Part shown: positions 16,764-24,630 of the stretch, piece by piece | How the letters are laid out: every line of letters begins with the position of its first letter | Numbering within the stretch: position 1 is the first letter of the stretch | Virus record (IMG/VR): IMGVR_UViG_3300008952_000002 | Span: 124,001 to 188,000 of that record | Direction: 5' to 3' (one strand) | From: a virus | DNA length: 64,000 nt | Translations under genes and position numbers: made by a program | The notes under the pieces: model-generated | Databases searched by the model: none | Seen by the model: only the letters and a program-made list of their open reading frames with translations | Told to the model about the DNA's origin: nothing

Positions 16764-17012
16764 ATGCCATCAGAAATTGAAAGGCAGAGCCTTGAGGCAC
16801 ACGTTGAGATTTGCTCAGAGAGATACGGGTACCTGGAGGAGAATATGGAACGAATCGAAAGTCGTTTGACTGTCATTGAACAGCAACTCGATGAGATTAG
16901 GCATAACTTGCTAGTCCAAGAAAAAAACAAATACAAATCTATGTGGGTCCTTAGTGGCTCCATTATCACCGCACTATTTTCAGCATTGATCTATCTATTA
17001 ACCATTCAATAA
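16764..17012 (+). CDS. Coiled-coil protein with C-terminal membrane anchor (possible holin/XhlA-like)
   Basis: An 82-residue protein with a TTTAGGAG ribosome binding site. Residues ~5-55 form a coiled coil (YLEENMERIESRLTVIEQQL), and residues ~60-81 are one transmembrane helix (MWVLSGSIITALFSALIYLL). Short coiled-coil plus C-terminal helix proteins such as XhlA act in phage lysis, but they can also be general membrane anchors. No lysozyme is adjacent; the endolysin-like gene is at 20774. The lysis role is a guess. Confidence 0.5.
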   Translation: MPSEIERQSLEAHVEICSERYGYLEENMERIESRLTVIEQQLDEIRHNLLVQEKNKYKSMWVLSGSIITALFSALIYLLTIQ

Positions 17013-17024
17013 TAAGTATCGTAT

Positions 17025-18254
17025 ATGAATTACGAAGAATATCGTAGCACTTCAAAGTGGACGAAGGGATTTTGGGATCCTGAATTATCAGCTTTATCTA
17101 AACCGCCGTTATTTCCAGAAGGTGAAGACTTTTCAGGTCCAAATAATATATACGGTTATGAGATTTATAATAATTATATATTAAATCCTTCACGAACTTA
17201 TGAGTTTGATTTTTTTGAGTACGATAAAAAAATAATAAATCCGTATTGGAAAGGCAAAACAGTCAAGTATACCTTAAATGCACACGGATATCGCGGTCCT
17301 AGCTTTAATTCAGATGCAAAATTAAAAATAGTAACCATTGGATGCAGTCACGCATTTGGTTTAGGAATAGACGATAGTAGCACTTGGGCAGAACAACTCA
17401 AAAAATTAATATCTGCTCAATTTAATACCAATGACGTTGAAGTTTTTAACCTTGGTACACCTGGTGCTAGTTCAGATTTAAATACAGTACAATTATATCA
17501 ATTAATTGATATTATAAAACCAAATATTGTGCTGTGGGTACCTCCGGCCTGGAGAAGGTATGATATAGGAATCAATTCGTTACTATCAATAAATTCTGAA
17601 TTTATTGATTTATTTGAAAATGTAATTGAACACGGCACATACACATTGGTGCCGGGTGAAGAATTTTTAGCAATTTACAACAGGGCTGTTATAGATTACG
17701 CAAACACCGGTAGTCTTGATATACAAACACGATATCAAAACTTTTGTAAGAATTTTTCGATAGTTCGTGATTTGTGTGAATATAACAATATAATATTTTA
17801 TTCCTTTGCTAATTTTCAACAGTTTAATGGGTTATTTACTGAATTATGCAAGGCGTATACCTGTTCGTCTGGTATACGGAATTTAATGTATTACCTTAAA
17901 TTTATTAATACACGAGAATATGTTTTAGACAAAGACAACAGATCGTTTATAAATGTCATTGCCCAAGAAGAGGCTATGATGGATTACTTAGTAATTAAAA
18001 CACAAAAAAATGTTATTGGGTATGATTCTAGAAATTTAAAAAAAGCAATGGTGAAAATATATAAAGGTATAACTAGCGGATTATACGACGATTATTTTGA
18101 AGGCGTTGACTCTAACTGCAAACTTCCAAATATGCATCTTAAACTTCTTGCAAGAGACAGCGCCCATAATGGTGATTTTTTTAGTTTTGTTCTTGCTAAC
18201 GTATCTTACAGTGTAATTGAAAAAGACGTAGCAAAATTACTAAATACATTATAA
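17025..18254 (+). CDS. SGNH/GDSL-hydrolase-like protein (1 of 3)
   Basis: A 409-residue protein with SGNH-type blocks: a nucleophile strand VTIGCSHAFGLGIDD, a glycine block VFNLGTPGASSDLN, and a late ARDSAHNGD segment that may hold the catalytic Asp-His. SGNH hydrolases deacylate or deacetylate glycans and lipids; phage versions can act on host surface polysaccharide or decorate a virion. The long N-terminal region (FDPELSALSKPPLFPEG-type) is specific to this protein. It starts 12 bases after the membrane gene and ends overlapping the next gene by one base (TAATG). Confidence 0.65.
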   Translation: MNYEEYRSTSKWTKGFWDPELSALSKPPLFPEGEDFSGPNNIYGYEIYNNYILNPSRTYEFDFFEYDKKIINPYWKGKTVKYTLNAHGYRGPSFNSDAKLKIVTIGCSHAFGLGIDDSSTWAEQLKKLISAQFNTNDVEVFNLGTPGASSDLNTVQLYQLIDIIKPNIVLWVPPAWRRYDIGINSLLSINSEFIDLFENVIEHGTYTLVPGEEFLAIYNRAVIDYANTGSLDIQTRYQNFCKNFSIVRDLCEYNNIIFYSFANFQQFNGLFTELCKAYTCSSGIRNLMYYLKFINTREYVLDKDNRSFINVIAQEEAMMDYLVIKTQKNVIGYDSRNLKKAMVKIYKGITSGLYDDYFEGVDSNCKLPNMHLKLLARDSAHNGDFFSFVLANVSYSVIEKDVAKLLNTL

Positions 18255-18535
18255 TGTATTTAGAAGAACTCTTTGGCATAAACGAAACAAAAATGGCATG
18301 GCAACGCCAAGGAAATAAATTAGTTCGAAAGTATCGTTGCACCGGCGGCAGAAGAAAAGGACGCATTGTGTCCAAACCTGCCCAATGTTTTGCGGCTCCA
18401 GATATCAAAAAGCGTTTTAAATTACGTATGACTAAAGCAAAGTTAGGAGCAAGAATTGCGAGAAAATCTGCTAGAACAAAAAGAACTAATCCGGCAAGCA
18501 TTATGAAACAACGGTTAAATAAGGCCTCCAAATGA
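18254..18535 (+). CDS. Basic internal-head-type protein with capsid-targeting leader
   Basis: A 93-residue, very basic protein. It opens MYLEELFGINE-T, a capsid-targeting-type leader with an I-N-E site. After cleavage the remainder (MAWQRQGNKLVRKYRCTGG ... RKSARTKRTNPAS) is rich in R and K like DNA-condensing internal proteins, and has two cysteines (RYC... QCF). I recall close relatives in T4-like cyanophages. The small size, charge and leader fit a protein packed with the genome. It overlaps the genes on both sides. Confidence 0.6.
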   Translation: MYLEELFGINETKMAWQRQGNKLVRKYRCTGGRRKGRIVSKPAQCFAAPDIKKRFKLRMTKAKLGARIARKSARTKRTNPASIMKQRLNKASK

Positions 18536-19038
18536 AGCTAGAAGAATTATTTACAGAAGCAGTATATCAAATTTCTGGACCTGTTCGAGGCACAACCTTG
18601 CCGCTGGCTTCTAATGCGGGTGATAGTACAGAGACTAGTATAGATCTTAGAGATAAACGTATTGATCTAGATAATCCCAATGGCCCCACTTTAATGAAGA
18701 AAAAGTCGGAAGCGGAACAAAAACAAATAGTGCGCGGTATGGTGCCGGGCCAACAGTTTACGGTAATACCAAAATTAACAGACGTGGCAGAGCTTTGGTT
18801 TGTAGTATCTAAAAGTCCTTCTCGCGTAGTCGCGACACAAGATCCTAGTGCGGACAATCCCAGTACCAAGGAGTTTCTCATAGCAAATTATTATATTGAT
18901 GACGTCAACCAAGATGGCACGCCCAAGATTAGTTTTGCACAAGAAAGAGGAATCGGAGAAAAGTCTAGAGAAATTAATAAATTAGATAGACGTGATATTC
19001 CATTAAATGTAGAAAGTGTTAGTCTGACCAATAAATAA
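18532..19038 (+). CDS. Leader-bearing virion-associated protein
   Basis: A 168-residue protein starting MKLEELFTE-A, a capsid-targeting-type leader (F-T-E site after residue 9). The body is hydrophilic with strands (QFTVIPKLTDVAELWFVVSK) and charged loops (DLRDKRIDLDNPNGP), with no enzyme motif recognised. It starts inside the stop of the basic protein upstream. Probably co-packaged with its neighbours; exact function unknown. Confidence 0.5.
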   Translation: MKLEELFTEAVYQISGPVRGTTLPLASNAGDSTETSIDLRDKRIDLDNPNGPTLMKKKSEAEQKQIVRGMVPGQQFTVIPKLTDVAELWFVVSKSPSRVVATQDPSADNPSTKEFLIANYYIDDVNQDGTPKISFAQERGIGEKSREINKLDRRDIPLNVESVSLTNK

Positions 19039-19047
19039 GAAAAAATA

Positions 19048-19230
19048 ATGTTAATAAACGAATTACTTACAGAAGATTTACGTATTCTAGAAAATTTACG
19101 TAAATGGTATGACGAGCAGTATAGTAAAGGTAAAGCAGAACTCGTTACAAAACAAAACGCCACACCCAATCATAAATCAATTAATGAAAGACTTATTCCT
19201 TATAGTTTACATGGGCGGATCATGCGGTGA
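19048..19230 (+). CDS. Short leader-bearing protein, possibly truncated
   Basis: A 60-residue protein opening MLINELLTE-D, a clean capsid-targeting-type leader with L-T-E. The segment VTKQNATPNHKS resembles ITKQNATKDAP in the leader-bearing protein at 19782, but the frame then stops after an unrelated C-terminus. This suggests a truncated relative of that gene. Most of its 3' half overlaps the next gene in another frame. It may be a remnant rather than a functional gene. Confidence 0.4.
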   Translation: MLINELLTEDLRILENLRKWYDEQYSKGKAELVTKQNATPNHKSINERLIPYSLHGRIMR

Positions 19231-19774
19231 TCTTATTACTATGCTATATGATTCATGCAATGGCAAAATTAATAAGAATAGAATCAGGTCTGATATCAGG
19301 TCTGATTCTAATAGAATCAGGTCTGATTCTAATAGAATCAGGTTATCAAAAGATCGTAGTAGACTTAAAAAACCCCATTTATTTAAAAATAATAGTGAGA
19401 AAGATCATTACCTAATAGAAATTGCAAAATATTATGGTAGTATTCCAAGTCATGATTTGGCCTACCATATTGAACGAAAACACGACTTCATAGGTATTAC
19501 TGTCGATGACTTTGACATAGCAATGTGGGCCGCAGAGCGATTTAAACAGTTACATCGCCCCCACACGTGGGAAGAAATGACCCAAGTATGTGACGCTACA
19601 ACTATAAAACAATATGCAGAAATGTATATACATTTCTCTCACCTAATTAAACAGCACACTGATAATATTATTAAACTAGAAGATATAGTTAATGGAAAGT
19701 TGTTAGATGTTATTGAGATAGAAAGTTATTATCGGAGTATATATACTGCTTGGTTAGCTAACAATAACCTATAA
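19184..19774 (+). CDS. Unknown protein with an expanded basic repeat
   Basis: A 196-residue protein started at ATG 19184, giving MKDLFLIVYMGGSCGDLIT, a hydrophobic strand and glycine-rich loop typical of a nucleotide-binding-like start. Near residues 30-55 a repeat RIRSDSN occurs, produced by 21-bp palindromic DNA repeats at 19277-19342. The helical C-terminal half (HRPHTWEEMTQVCDATTIKQ) is ordinary. An earlier ATG at 19109 would add 25 residues lying in the neighbouring gene. No function recognised. Confidence 0.45.
   Translation: MKDLFLIVYMGGSCGDLITMLYDSCNGKINKNRIRSDIRSDSNRIRSDSNRIRLSKDRSRLKKPHLFKNNSEKDHYLIEIAKYYGSIPSHDLAYHIERKHDFIGITVDDFDIAMWAAERFKQLHRPHTWEEMTQVCDATTIKQYAEMYIHFSHLIKQHTDNIIKLEDIVNGKLLDVIEIESYYRSIYTAWLANNNL
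19277..19342. repeat. Tandem 21-bp palindromic repeat
   Basis: AGAATCAG-GT-CTGATTCT recurs with spacing AATAAT-type linkers; one copy is 19310-19330, and a partly deleted copy precedes it. Each unit is itself an inverted repeat. It could bind a dimeric protein or reflect slippage. Confidence 0.7.
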
Positions 19775-19777
19775 ATA
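19770..19777 (+). promoter_or_regulatory. Consensus late promoter (TATAAATA)
   Basis: A perfect box four bases before ATG 19782; transcription would start at or one base from the start codon. Confidence 0.65.
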
Positions 19778-19781
19778 CAGT

Positions 19782-20315
19782 ATGAAAATTGCAGAATTAA
19801 CTGAAGCAGTAGGCATTATTACAAAACAAAATGCCACAAAAGACGCTCCAATTGGAAGCGAATATGCTAATGTTAAAAAGTTAGGACTTGGTAGCGGAAA
19901 GCCAAAATTACTTACAAACGAAAGCTTTGTTGACGGTAAGCAGTTTCGCGTAACCAAACAAAAAAATGGTTTTACTGTAGATTTATACGTAGACGGTAAA
20001 CACGCAGGACAATATACACATACACGCAACGAAGATAATGTGCGTAACTTTGCAGAAATATTCCCAGAGTTTCGTAATAAAGGACACGGCGGCATGCTAT
20101 TGTTAAAAGCAATAGCCACAGCAGACGAATTAGGTATGGACTTTGAAGAAGATTCACACAGTCTTACACCTGCTATGAGCAGATTATATGATGAACTAGA
20201 TGGCTCAGGTTTAATTTATGGTGGCGATGGTGCTTGGGCAATTAGTCCAACTGGTGAAGATGCTCTAGACGAATACCTAAGCGAGAACTTTAACATGAAA
20301 GGCGGTAAGAAATGA
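19782..20315 (+). CDS. GNAT-like protein with capsid-targeting leader, candidate injected acetyltransferase
   Basis: A 177-residue protein opening MKIAELTE-A, with the L-T-E cut site at residue 8. The C-terminal ~90 residues have GNAT-like features: the acetyl-CoA loop FPEFRNKGHGGMLLLKAI (R-x-x-G-x-G type) followed by a helix and a strand typical of the fold. A packaged acetyltransferase would be comparable in logic to T4 Alt, an enzyme delivered with the DNA. The GNAT call is moderate because the substrate region is short. A late promoter sits four bases upstream, and the stop overlaps the next ATG. Confidence 0.5.
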   Translation: MKIAELTEAVGIITKQNATKDAPIGSEYANVKKLGLGSGKPKLLTNESFVDGKQFRVTKQKNGFTVDLYVDGKHAGQYTHTRNEDNVRNFAEIFPEFRNKGHGGMLLLKAIATADELGMDFEEDSHSLTPAMSRLYDELDGSGLIYGGDGAWAISPTGEDALDEYLSENFNMKGGKK

Positions 20316-20764
20316 AAATAGCAGAACTGTTTGAAACATTTGACCAACCTTATCCTCTATCATGGACAGGTGAAACGGATGGCTTCCAGGGCCCGGGCCC
20401 CCATGGCGGCATGCGAGCATTTGCCAACTTACCTGACGACACACCACTGCTTATTATGTTCAATCATGAAGGGAACGGGGAATATCAAGTAGAGTTTCAT
20501 AGAAATCATAGTCAAGATGTATCAGGTGAAGGCGATGCTTATAAAATATTTGCTACAGTTTTACACGCTATAAAAAAGTTTATTAAAGAACGTAGTCCCG
20601 AAATGATATTTTTTTCCGGTGAAAAAGGAGATATAGGCGACAACCCAAGCAGAACAAACCTTTATTCTAGAATGGTACAAAAGTTTGCTAGACAGTTAGG
20701 CTATAACGCATACGTTGAAGACCAAGGCGACATGGTGCAGTATGAGTTGAACAAAATAAATTAG
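20312..20764 (+). CDS. Leader-bearing conserved phage protein
   Basis: A 150-residue protein starting MKIAELFE-T, a capsid-targeting-type leader (L-F-E). The rest has a GEYQVEFHRN strand, a helix AYKIFATVLHAIKKFI and a C-terminus RTNLYSRMVQKFARQLGY that resembles conserved marine phage proteins. A GC-rich tract (GPGPHGG) is unusual for this AT-rich genome. The ATG overlaps the upstream TGA. Function unknown; probable packaged protein. Confidence 0.5.
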   Translation: MKIAELFETFDQPYPLSWTGETDGFQGPGPHGGMRAFANLPDDTPLLIMFNHEGNGEYQVEFHRNHSQDVSGEGDAYKIFATVLHAIKKFIKERSPEMIFFSGEKGDIGDNPSRTNLYSRMVQKFARQLGYNAYVEDQGDMVQYELNKIN

Positions 20765-20773
20765 GAAAAAGAA

Positions 20774-21610
20774 ATGAGATTTGCACAAATACAGAATCCT
20801 GACGTAAGTTTAGTTTATGTTAATTTACAAGAGAGTGACTATTTGTTAAAATACACTGATAAGAGAGTATTTAAAAGAGATCTAAATGAGCATGAGCAGT
20901 GGATTGCTGATGGCTTAGTTAAGAAGGATATTCTTAAACGTGTAAAAGTTGAAGGTAAGATAGCGTATATACGCAACTTTAAACTAGATGAGTCTCAAAT
21001 AAAAGTGTCATTATATAAAGATATATTGAACGAAGATCTCAAAAAAACTGCGGCCAGTGTTGCGGCCGCTGGAGCATTGGCGGCAAGTGGCATACATTCA
21101 ATTGATCAAAATACACCACAGCCTGATCTACAAACAAAAACACAAATAACACAAACAATCGAACAAGATCCATATGACAAAGAATTTGGTGATGTAAATG
21201 CTCTTAAGAGTATGATTAAGCATCACGAAGGCAAACGCTTAAAAGTTTATAAAGACACAGTTGGCAAGGACACAATTGGTTATGGACACTTAGTTAAGCC
21301 TGGCGAAGACTTTTCCAAAGGCATTACAGACCAACAAGCAGACGAAATGTTTGACAAAGACTTTGAGCATCATGTAAAGGGTGCAAGAACAACACCTGGT
21401 TATAATTTAGCGGACCAAAGACGCAAACAAGCGATGGTTGATTTGGCTTATAATATGGGTCCAAATTGGCACAAGACATGGCCAAAATTTTCCGCGGCGG
21501 CCGAAAAAGGTGATTGGAAAACTGCCGCAAAAGAACTACAAAATAGTAAGTGGTACAATCAAGTTGGTAATCGTGGTAAAACAATTGTTAACATGATTGC
21601 TGACCAATAA
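20774..21610 (+). CDS. T4-type lysozyme (GH24) with an extra N-terminal domain
   Basis: A 278-residue muramidase that cuts peptidoglycan glycan strands. The GH24 domain spans ~residues 140-278, with E152, D161 and T167 at exactly the T4 lysozyme catalytic spacing (E11/D20/T26). The N-terminal ~110 residues are not part of T4 lysozyme; they contain YKDILNE followed by a small alanine-rich stretch (ASVAAAGALAASG), so an L-N-E site could allow processing. T4's E protein lacks such a domain, so this may be virion-associated rather than a plain endolysin. AGGAAA is a modest ribosome binding site. Confidence 0.85.
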   Translation: MRFAQIQNPDVSLVYVNLQESDYLLKYTDKRVFKRDLNEHEQWIADGLVKKDILKRVKVEGKIAYIRNFKLDESQIKVSLYKDILNEDLKKTAASVAAAGALAASGIHSIDQNTPQPDLQTKTQITQTIEQDPYDKEFGDVNALKSMIKHHEGKRLKVYKDTVGKDTIGYGHLVKPGEDFSKGITDQQADEMFDKDFEHHVKGARTTPGYNLADQRRKQAMVDLAYNMGPNWHKTWPKFSAAAEKGDWKTAAKELQNSKWYNQVGNRGKTIVNMIADQ

Positions 21611-21622
21611 TATTTTTTAAAC

Positions 21623-21641
21623 AACCGTATACGGTTAAATA
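21623..21641 (+). promoter_or_regulatory. 14-bp palindrome fused to late-like box
   Basis: AACCGTATACGGTT (21623-21636) overlaps GTTAAATA (21634-21641), which is exactly five bases before ATG 21647. A dimeric regulator could cover the promoter. Confidence 0.5.
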
Positions 21642-21646
21642 TTAGT

Positions 21647-22126
21647 ATGAACCAATCTAAGAAAAAAATCGATGCGACTTTTTCGGACATGTATGACGAC
21701 ATGATGGAGAAGTTAGAAAAGCATGGAAGATTACATTATTTAAAAATTAAAAAACTTAATAAAGGCATAAAAGTAGGCGATATTCGAATTAGAAAAACAC
21801 AAAATGGATATGTTCTTAAGAAAGGATATAACAAAGGTTATTCAATTATCGAGAAAAATATATACACAAAAAAGGCTGCTATTATGCTGGCTGTTTTTCA
21901 TAATAATGGTGATCAAGTAAAATATAAGCAAGTACTCGAGAGCGATATAAAATATGGCAATGCAGTTGAAAAATTATTAATATCCAAAGAAAAAATTAAG
22001 TATTATGCTGAAGAAAGCGATTGGTTTAAAGTAGATTTTATAGAATCTAGAGTTAAAACCTACGTTTGGAATGCCCAAGAGGCAAAAGACAACTTAACGC
22101 AACTATATTATAATTGCGTTTTTTAA
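21647..22126 (+). CDS. Conserved T4-like phage hypothetical protein
   Basis: A 159-residue basic protein beginning MNQSKKKIDATFSDMYDDMM. It has strands VGDIRIRKTQNGYVLKKG and a helical C-terminus with ESRVKTYVWNAQEAKDNL. The late-like box gives a predicted start on the ATG. The final codons lie inside a rho-independent terminator. No function recognised. Confidence 0.45.
   Translation: MNQSKKKIDATFSDMYDDMMEKLEKHGRLHYLKIKKLNKGIKVGDIRIRKTQNGYVLKKGYNKGYSIIEKNIYTKKAAIMLAVFHNNGDQVKYKQVLESDIKYGNAVEKLLISKEKIKYYAEESDWFKVDFIESRVKTYVWNAQEAKDNLTQLYYNCVF
22096..22124 (+). terminator. Rho-independent terminator overlapping a gene end
   Basis: Stem AACGCAA / TTGCGTT with an 11-base loop and T-run; it overlaps the stop region of the gene at 21647. 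Confidence 0.75.
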
Positions 22127-22132
22127 TAAATA
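22125..22132 (+). promoter_or_regulatory. Late promoter box (AATAAATA)
   Basis: Directly after the terminator; predicted start near 22138 leaves a ~34-base leader to ATG 22172. Confidence 0.5.
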
Positions 22133-22171
22133 CGAATAACTTATTTTATATTACAGATTTGGAAACATATT

Positions 22172-23320
22172 ATGAATTTAACAGATTTAAATACAACACA
22201 AACAGCAGGAGAATTAAGCAATAGTGTCCAAAATGCCTTTGGTGTAAAGGTAGACATTACTAAATTGGACCTAGATCATACACAAAAATTACTCCTAACA
22301 GTAAATGAAGAGATTAAAAAGCAACGCTTATCAGAAGATAGGCACAATTTGCATAACTCAAAATCATATCTAGCAAAGATCTTTATTAAAGAAAATTTAG
22401 AAAAGCATATTGAAGAGTTGTTAGAATTTAGTCCTGAAAATGAAAAGGCCGCAGATGCAGAAAAAATTCCAAACCAAGGCAGTACTGCCGATGCTGGATT
22501 TGGTGCAGGACCAGGCAAAAAGAAAGCAAGACCAGGCAAAAAGAAAGCAAAAGTAAAAGAAGCGGCAGGTAAGATGAAGAAAAAGAAACCTTGTCCGGAA
22601 GATGTAAATGAAGAAGAAATTTCAGAAAAGAAAGAGAAAGACGACAGATATACATTTGATCCTAAAGGTATGCAAGCACTTCGTATTCTAGTTGGCGGTC
22701 AAAACATGGTGCGAGCGAAAACTGCTATTGAAATGGCTATGAATGGCAAGTCTGTTCCTGCTATATATGTTAAAACATTCCTTCCTCTAATTAATATTTT
22801 AGATGACATTATGCGATCAGGCATGGCTAATGTGCAACTACTAAAAAATATTGATAAAAGAGCAAAGAAACAACTTGGCTTAGAATCAACAGAGGTAGAG
22901 ATTTCAGAAAGATTACGCGCATTGTACGAAAGTCAAGAAGACCAAGCAGAACTACTACTAGCATCTAAAGATGTTGTAGATAGAGTACAAAAAGCAGTTG
23001 ATGATTTAAGCAAACTACGCAACGAAGATTTACCACCATTGTTAGATGCAATGCGTGATGAATTAGGCTCCGAGATGAGCGAAGCATATGCTAACATTGC
23101 CCTTCCTACATTAGACAATTTGGTTGATACAAATGGACAAGGACGTGAAACATTAGCACAAGCAAGCAGAATCATTACAGGTGAAGAACAACCTGTAGAG
23201 CAAATGGGTGCTGATGTTGAAGAAATTCCAGGTGAAGAAATTCCAGGTGAAGAAGAGTTTTCAACTGCTGATGTAGCGGCTGGCGCAGAAGAGCCAGAAG
23301 GAAGAGAAGAGCGCGAGTAA
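22172..23320 (+). CDS. Large charged virion-associated protein (core/scaffold-like)
   Basis: A 382-residue protein with a lysine-rich linker (two copies of PGKKKA) and an acidic C-terminus containing a tandem EIPGEE repeat. The central part has ALYESQEDQAELLLASKDVVDR followed by a long helix, a layout I recall in T4-like marine phage virion proteins. The highly charged, low-complexity linkers would suit a head core or scaffold. It precedes the leader-bearing gene at 23322 by one base. Confidence 0.45.
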   Translation: MNLTDLNTTQTAGELSNSVQNAFGVKVDITKLDLDHTQKLLLTVNEEIKKQRLSEDRHNLHNSKSYLAKIFIKENLEKHIEELLEFSPENEKAADAEKIPNQGSTADAGFGAGPGKKKARPGKKKAKVKEAAGKMKKKKPCPEDVNEEEISEKKEKDDRYTFDPKGMQALRILVGGQNMVRAKTAIEMAMNGKSVPAIYVKTFLPLINILDDIMRSGMANVQLLKNIDKRAKKQLGLESTEVEISERLRALYESQEDQAELLLASKDVVDRVQKAVDDLSKLRNEDLPPLLDAMRDELGSEMSEAYANIALPTLDNLVDTNGQGRETLAQASRIITGEEQPVEQMGADVEEIPGEEIPGEEEFSTADVAAGAEEPEGREERE

Positions 23321-23321
23321 T

Positions 23322-23702
23322 ATGCGATTTGCTGAAATTTTAAATTTGACGGAGCAAGGACCTGTAGACGACGACATGGTCGAAGCGTTGATTACCGTAT
23401 TAAATCACGAACTTAAAAGTGCAGATAATTCAGCAGAAATAGGTGATAATGAAATAAGTTTTGTAGAATTAGTTCATACTATGAGAAACTTAGGGCATGT
23501 TATAGATTTTGATGGTTTTAAACAAATTTATGATATGGACCCCGGAGTCCAAAATTTAATTAAAAACTTCGATAAAGATTTCATTACATTAAACACAGAA
23601 GAAGAATTAGAAGTAGATGTTTCGGATGAAGCAAATATTGATGAGCCAAGTCAAAACAAAGTTGACAGTATGGCTAAAAGAGCATTGAAGAAGAGAACAT
23701 AA
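23322..23702 (+). CDS. Leader-bearing acidic protein
   Basis: A 126-residue protein opening MRFAEILNLTE-Q, a capsid-targeting-type leader with L-T-E after residue 11. The rest is acidic (EELEVDVSDEANIDEP) and ends in a basic tail. It follows the core-like gene by one base and precedes a small gene by three bases. Probably an internal or scaffold-associated protein; function unknown. Confidence 0.5.
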   Translation: MRFAEILNLTEQGPVDDDMVEALITVLNHELKSADNSAEIGDNEISFVELVHTMRNLGHVIDFDGFKQIYDMDPGVQNLIKNFDKDFITLNTEEELEVDVSDEANIDEPSQNKVDSMAKRALKKRT

Positions 23703-23705
23703 ATT

Positions 23706-24071
23706 ATGGCATATTTTCCAACGGCATCCCACGCAAGAGATCGCGGACAAGATAATCAGTTAATTGCTCAAGAAATATTAATACTAGAATTACGTGTATT
23801 AGCCGCTGTTGCTAGTAACGCTTTGTCAACAACGGCAACTGATACAACCACAGTTACTATTAATGGCACAGTAGTTACAGGTAGCCCAATGACAAATGAT
23901 GACGCAACAGGTGAAGCGTTTTATAGTGTATGGAAAGGTAATACAGAAAGCACACTACGATCTGAACAAATGTCAGAAGTAATGAGTCATTTTACCAATA
24001 AAAAGTACACAATTGTTAGAAAGAAAAACACCACAACAAATGATACATTTTATTGGGAAATTTCTTGGTAA
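23706..24071 (+). CDS. Small virion-type protein
   Basis: A 121-residue protein starting MAYFPTASHARDRGQDNQL with a helix QEILILELRVLAAVASNAL and a threonine-rich strand region (TDTTTVTINGTVV). It ends with an aromatic strand FYWEISW. The stop codon overlaps the ATG of the next gene. No recognised domain; position and composition suggest a structural component. Confidence 0.45.
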   Translation: MAYFPTASHARDRGQDNQLIAQEILILELRVLAAVASNALSTTATDTTTVTINGTVVTGSPMTNDDATGEAFYSVWKGNTESTLRSEQMSEVMSHFTNKKYTIVRKKNTTTNDTFYWEISW

Positions 24072-24622
24072 TGAGACTTTTCGAATTTGCTAATAGTAAA
24101 GATGCTTTAACACTGTTTAGAACTGTGCAAAACGCAATGGGTGTTAAAACATTTAAAGAATGGCATGGACTTGATGAAGGAGAAGAAAGAGAGTATCGCC
24201 TGGGAGCTGGAGCTACTAAAAAGAAAATATTTCAATTGATTTGGACTAATCCCAAAGGTAAGAAACAAAAAAATTGGGTAAAACAATTAAGTAAAAACAG
24301 TTTTCAACAATTAAAAAAAGATGGTATGCCTAAAGAAACATCAACAAAAACTACAGACAAATATGAAATAATTATACCAGACCCAGGGTTTAAATTAAAG
24401 CCTGCGGTAATGAATAACAAATATGCTGAATTGGAACTTGATGAAGGTAAACTAATGACAGCAATAAAAAATAAGGCATATAAGTTGGCGGCAAAGTATT
24501 ATATACAATATAAAAAACGAGGAGATAATTCTGGAGTAGCTTTACATAAGGCAGCTAGCACTGTTAAAGGTGTTAATGATAAAGATTTACAGTTGTATCT
24601 TACAAAACTAAAACTATTATAA
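24071..24622 (+). CDS. Basic protein with short leader-like N-terminus
   Basis: A 183-residue lysine-rich protein starting MRLFEFANSKD. The start matches the family leader loosely (R-L-F-E), but without a later cut site. The body contains a repeated basic helix region (KNKAYKLAAKYYIQYKKRG) and is lysine-rich throughout, like DNA-binding internal proteins. ATG 24071 overlaps the upstream TAA. Function unknown. Confidence 0.4.
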   Translation: MRLFEFANSKDALTLFRTVQNAMGVKTFKEWHGLDEGEEREYRLGAGATKKKIFQLIWTNPKGKKQKNWVKQLSKNSFQQLKKDGMPKETSTKTTDKYEIIIPDPGFKLKPAVMNNKYAELELDEGKLMTAIKNKAYKLAAKYYIQYKKRGDNSGVALHKAASTVKGVNDKDLQLYLTKLKLL

Positions 24623-24625
24623 ATA
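24618..24625 (+). promoter_or_regulatory. Consensus late promoter, leaderless geometry
   Basis: TATAAATA followed by TTATT and ATG 24631; it overlaps the upstream stop codon. Confidence 0.75.
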
Positions 24626-24630
24626 TTATT

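Noticed and set aside
20380-20405. GC-rich palindromic tract as an insertion site
   Set aside because: The GGGCCCGGGCCC tract encodes an ordinary GPG turn and has no flanking repeats.
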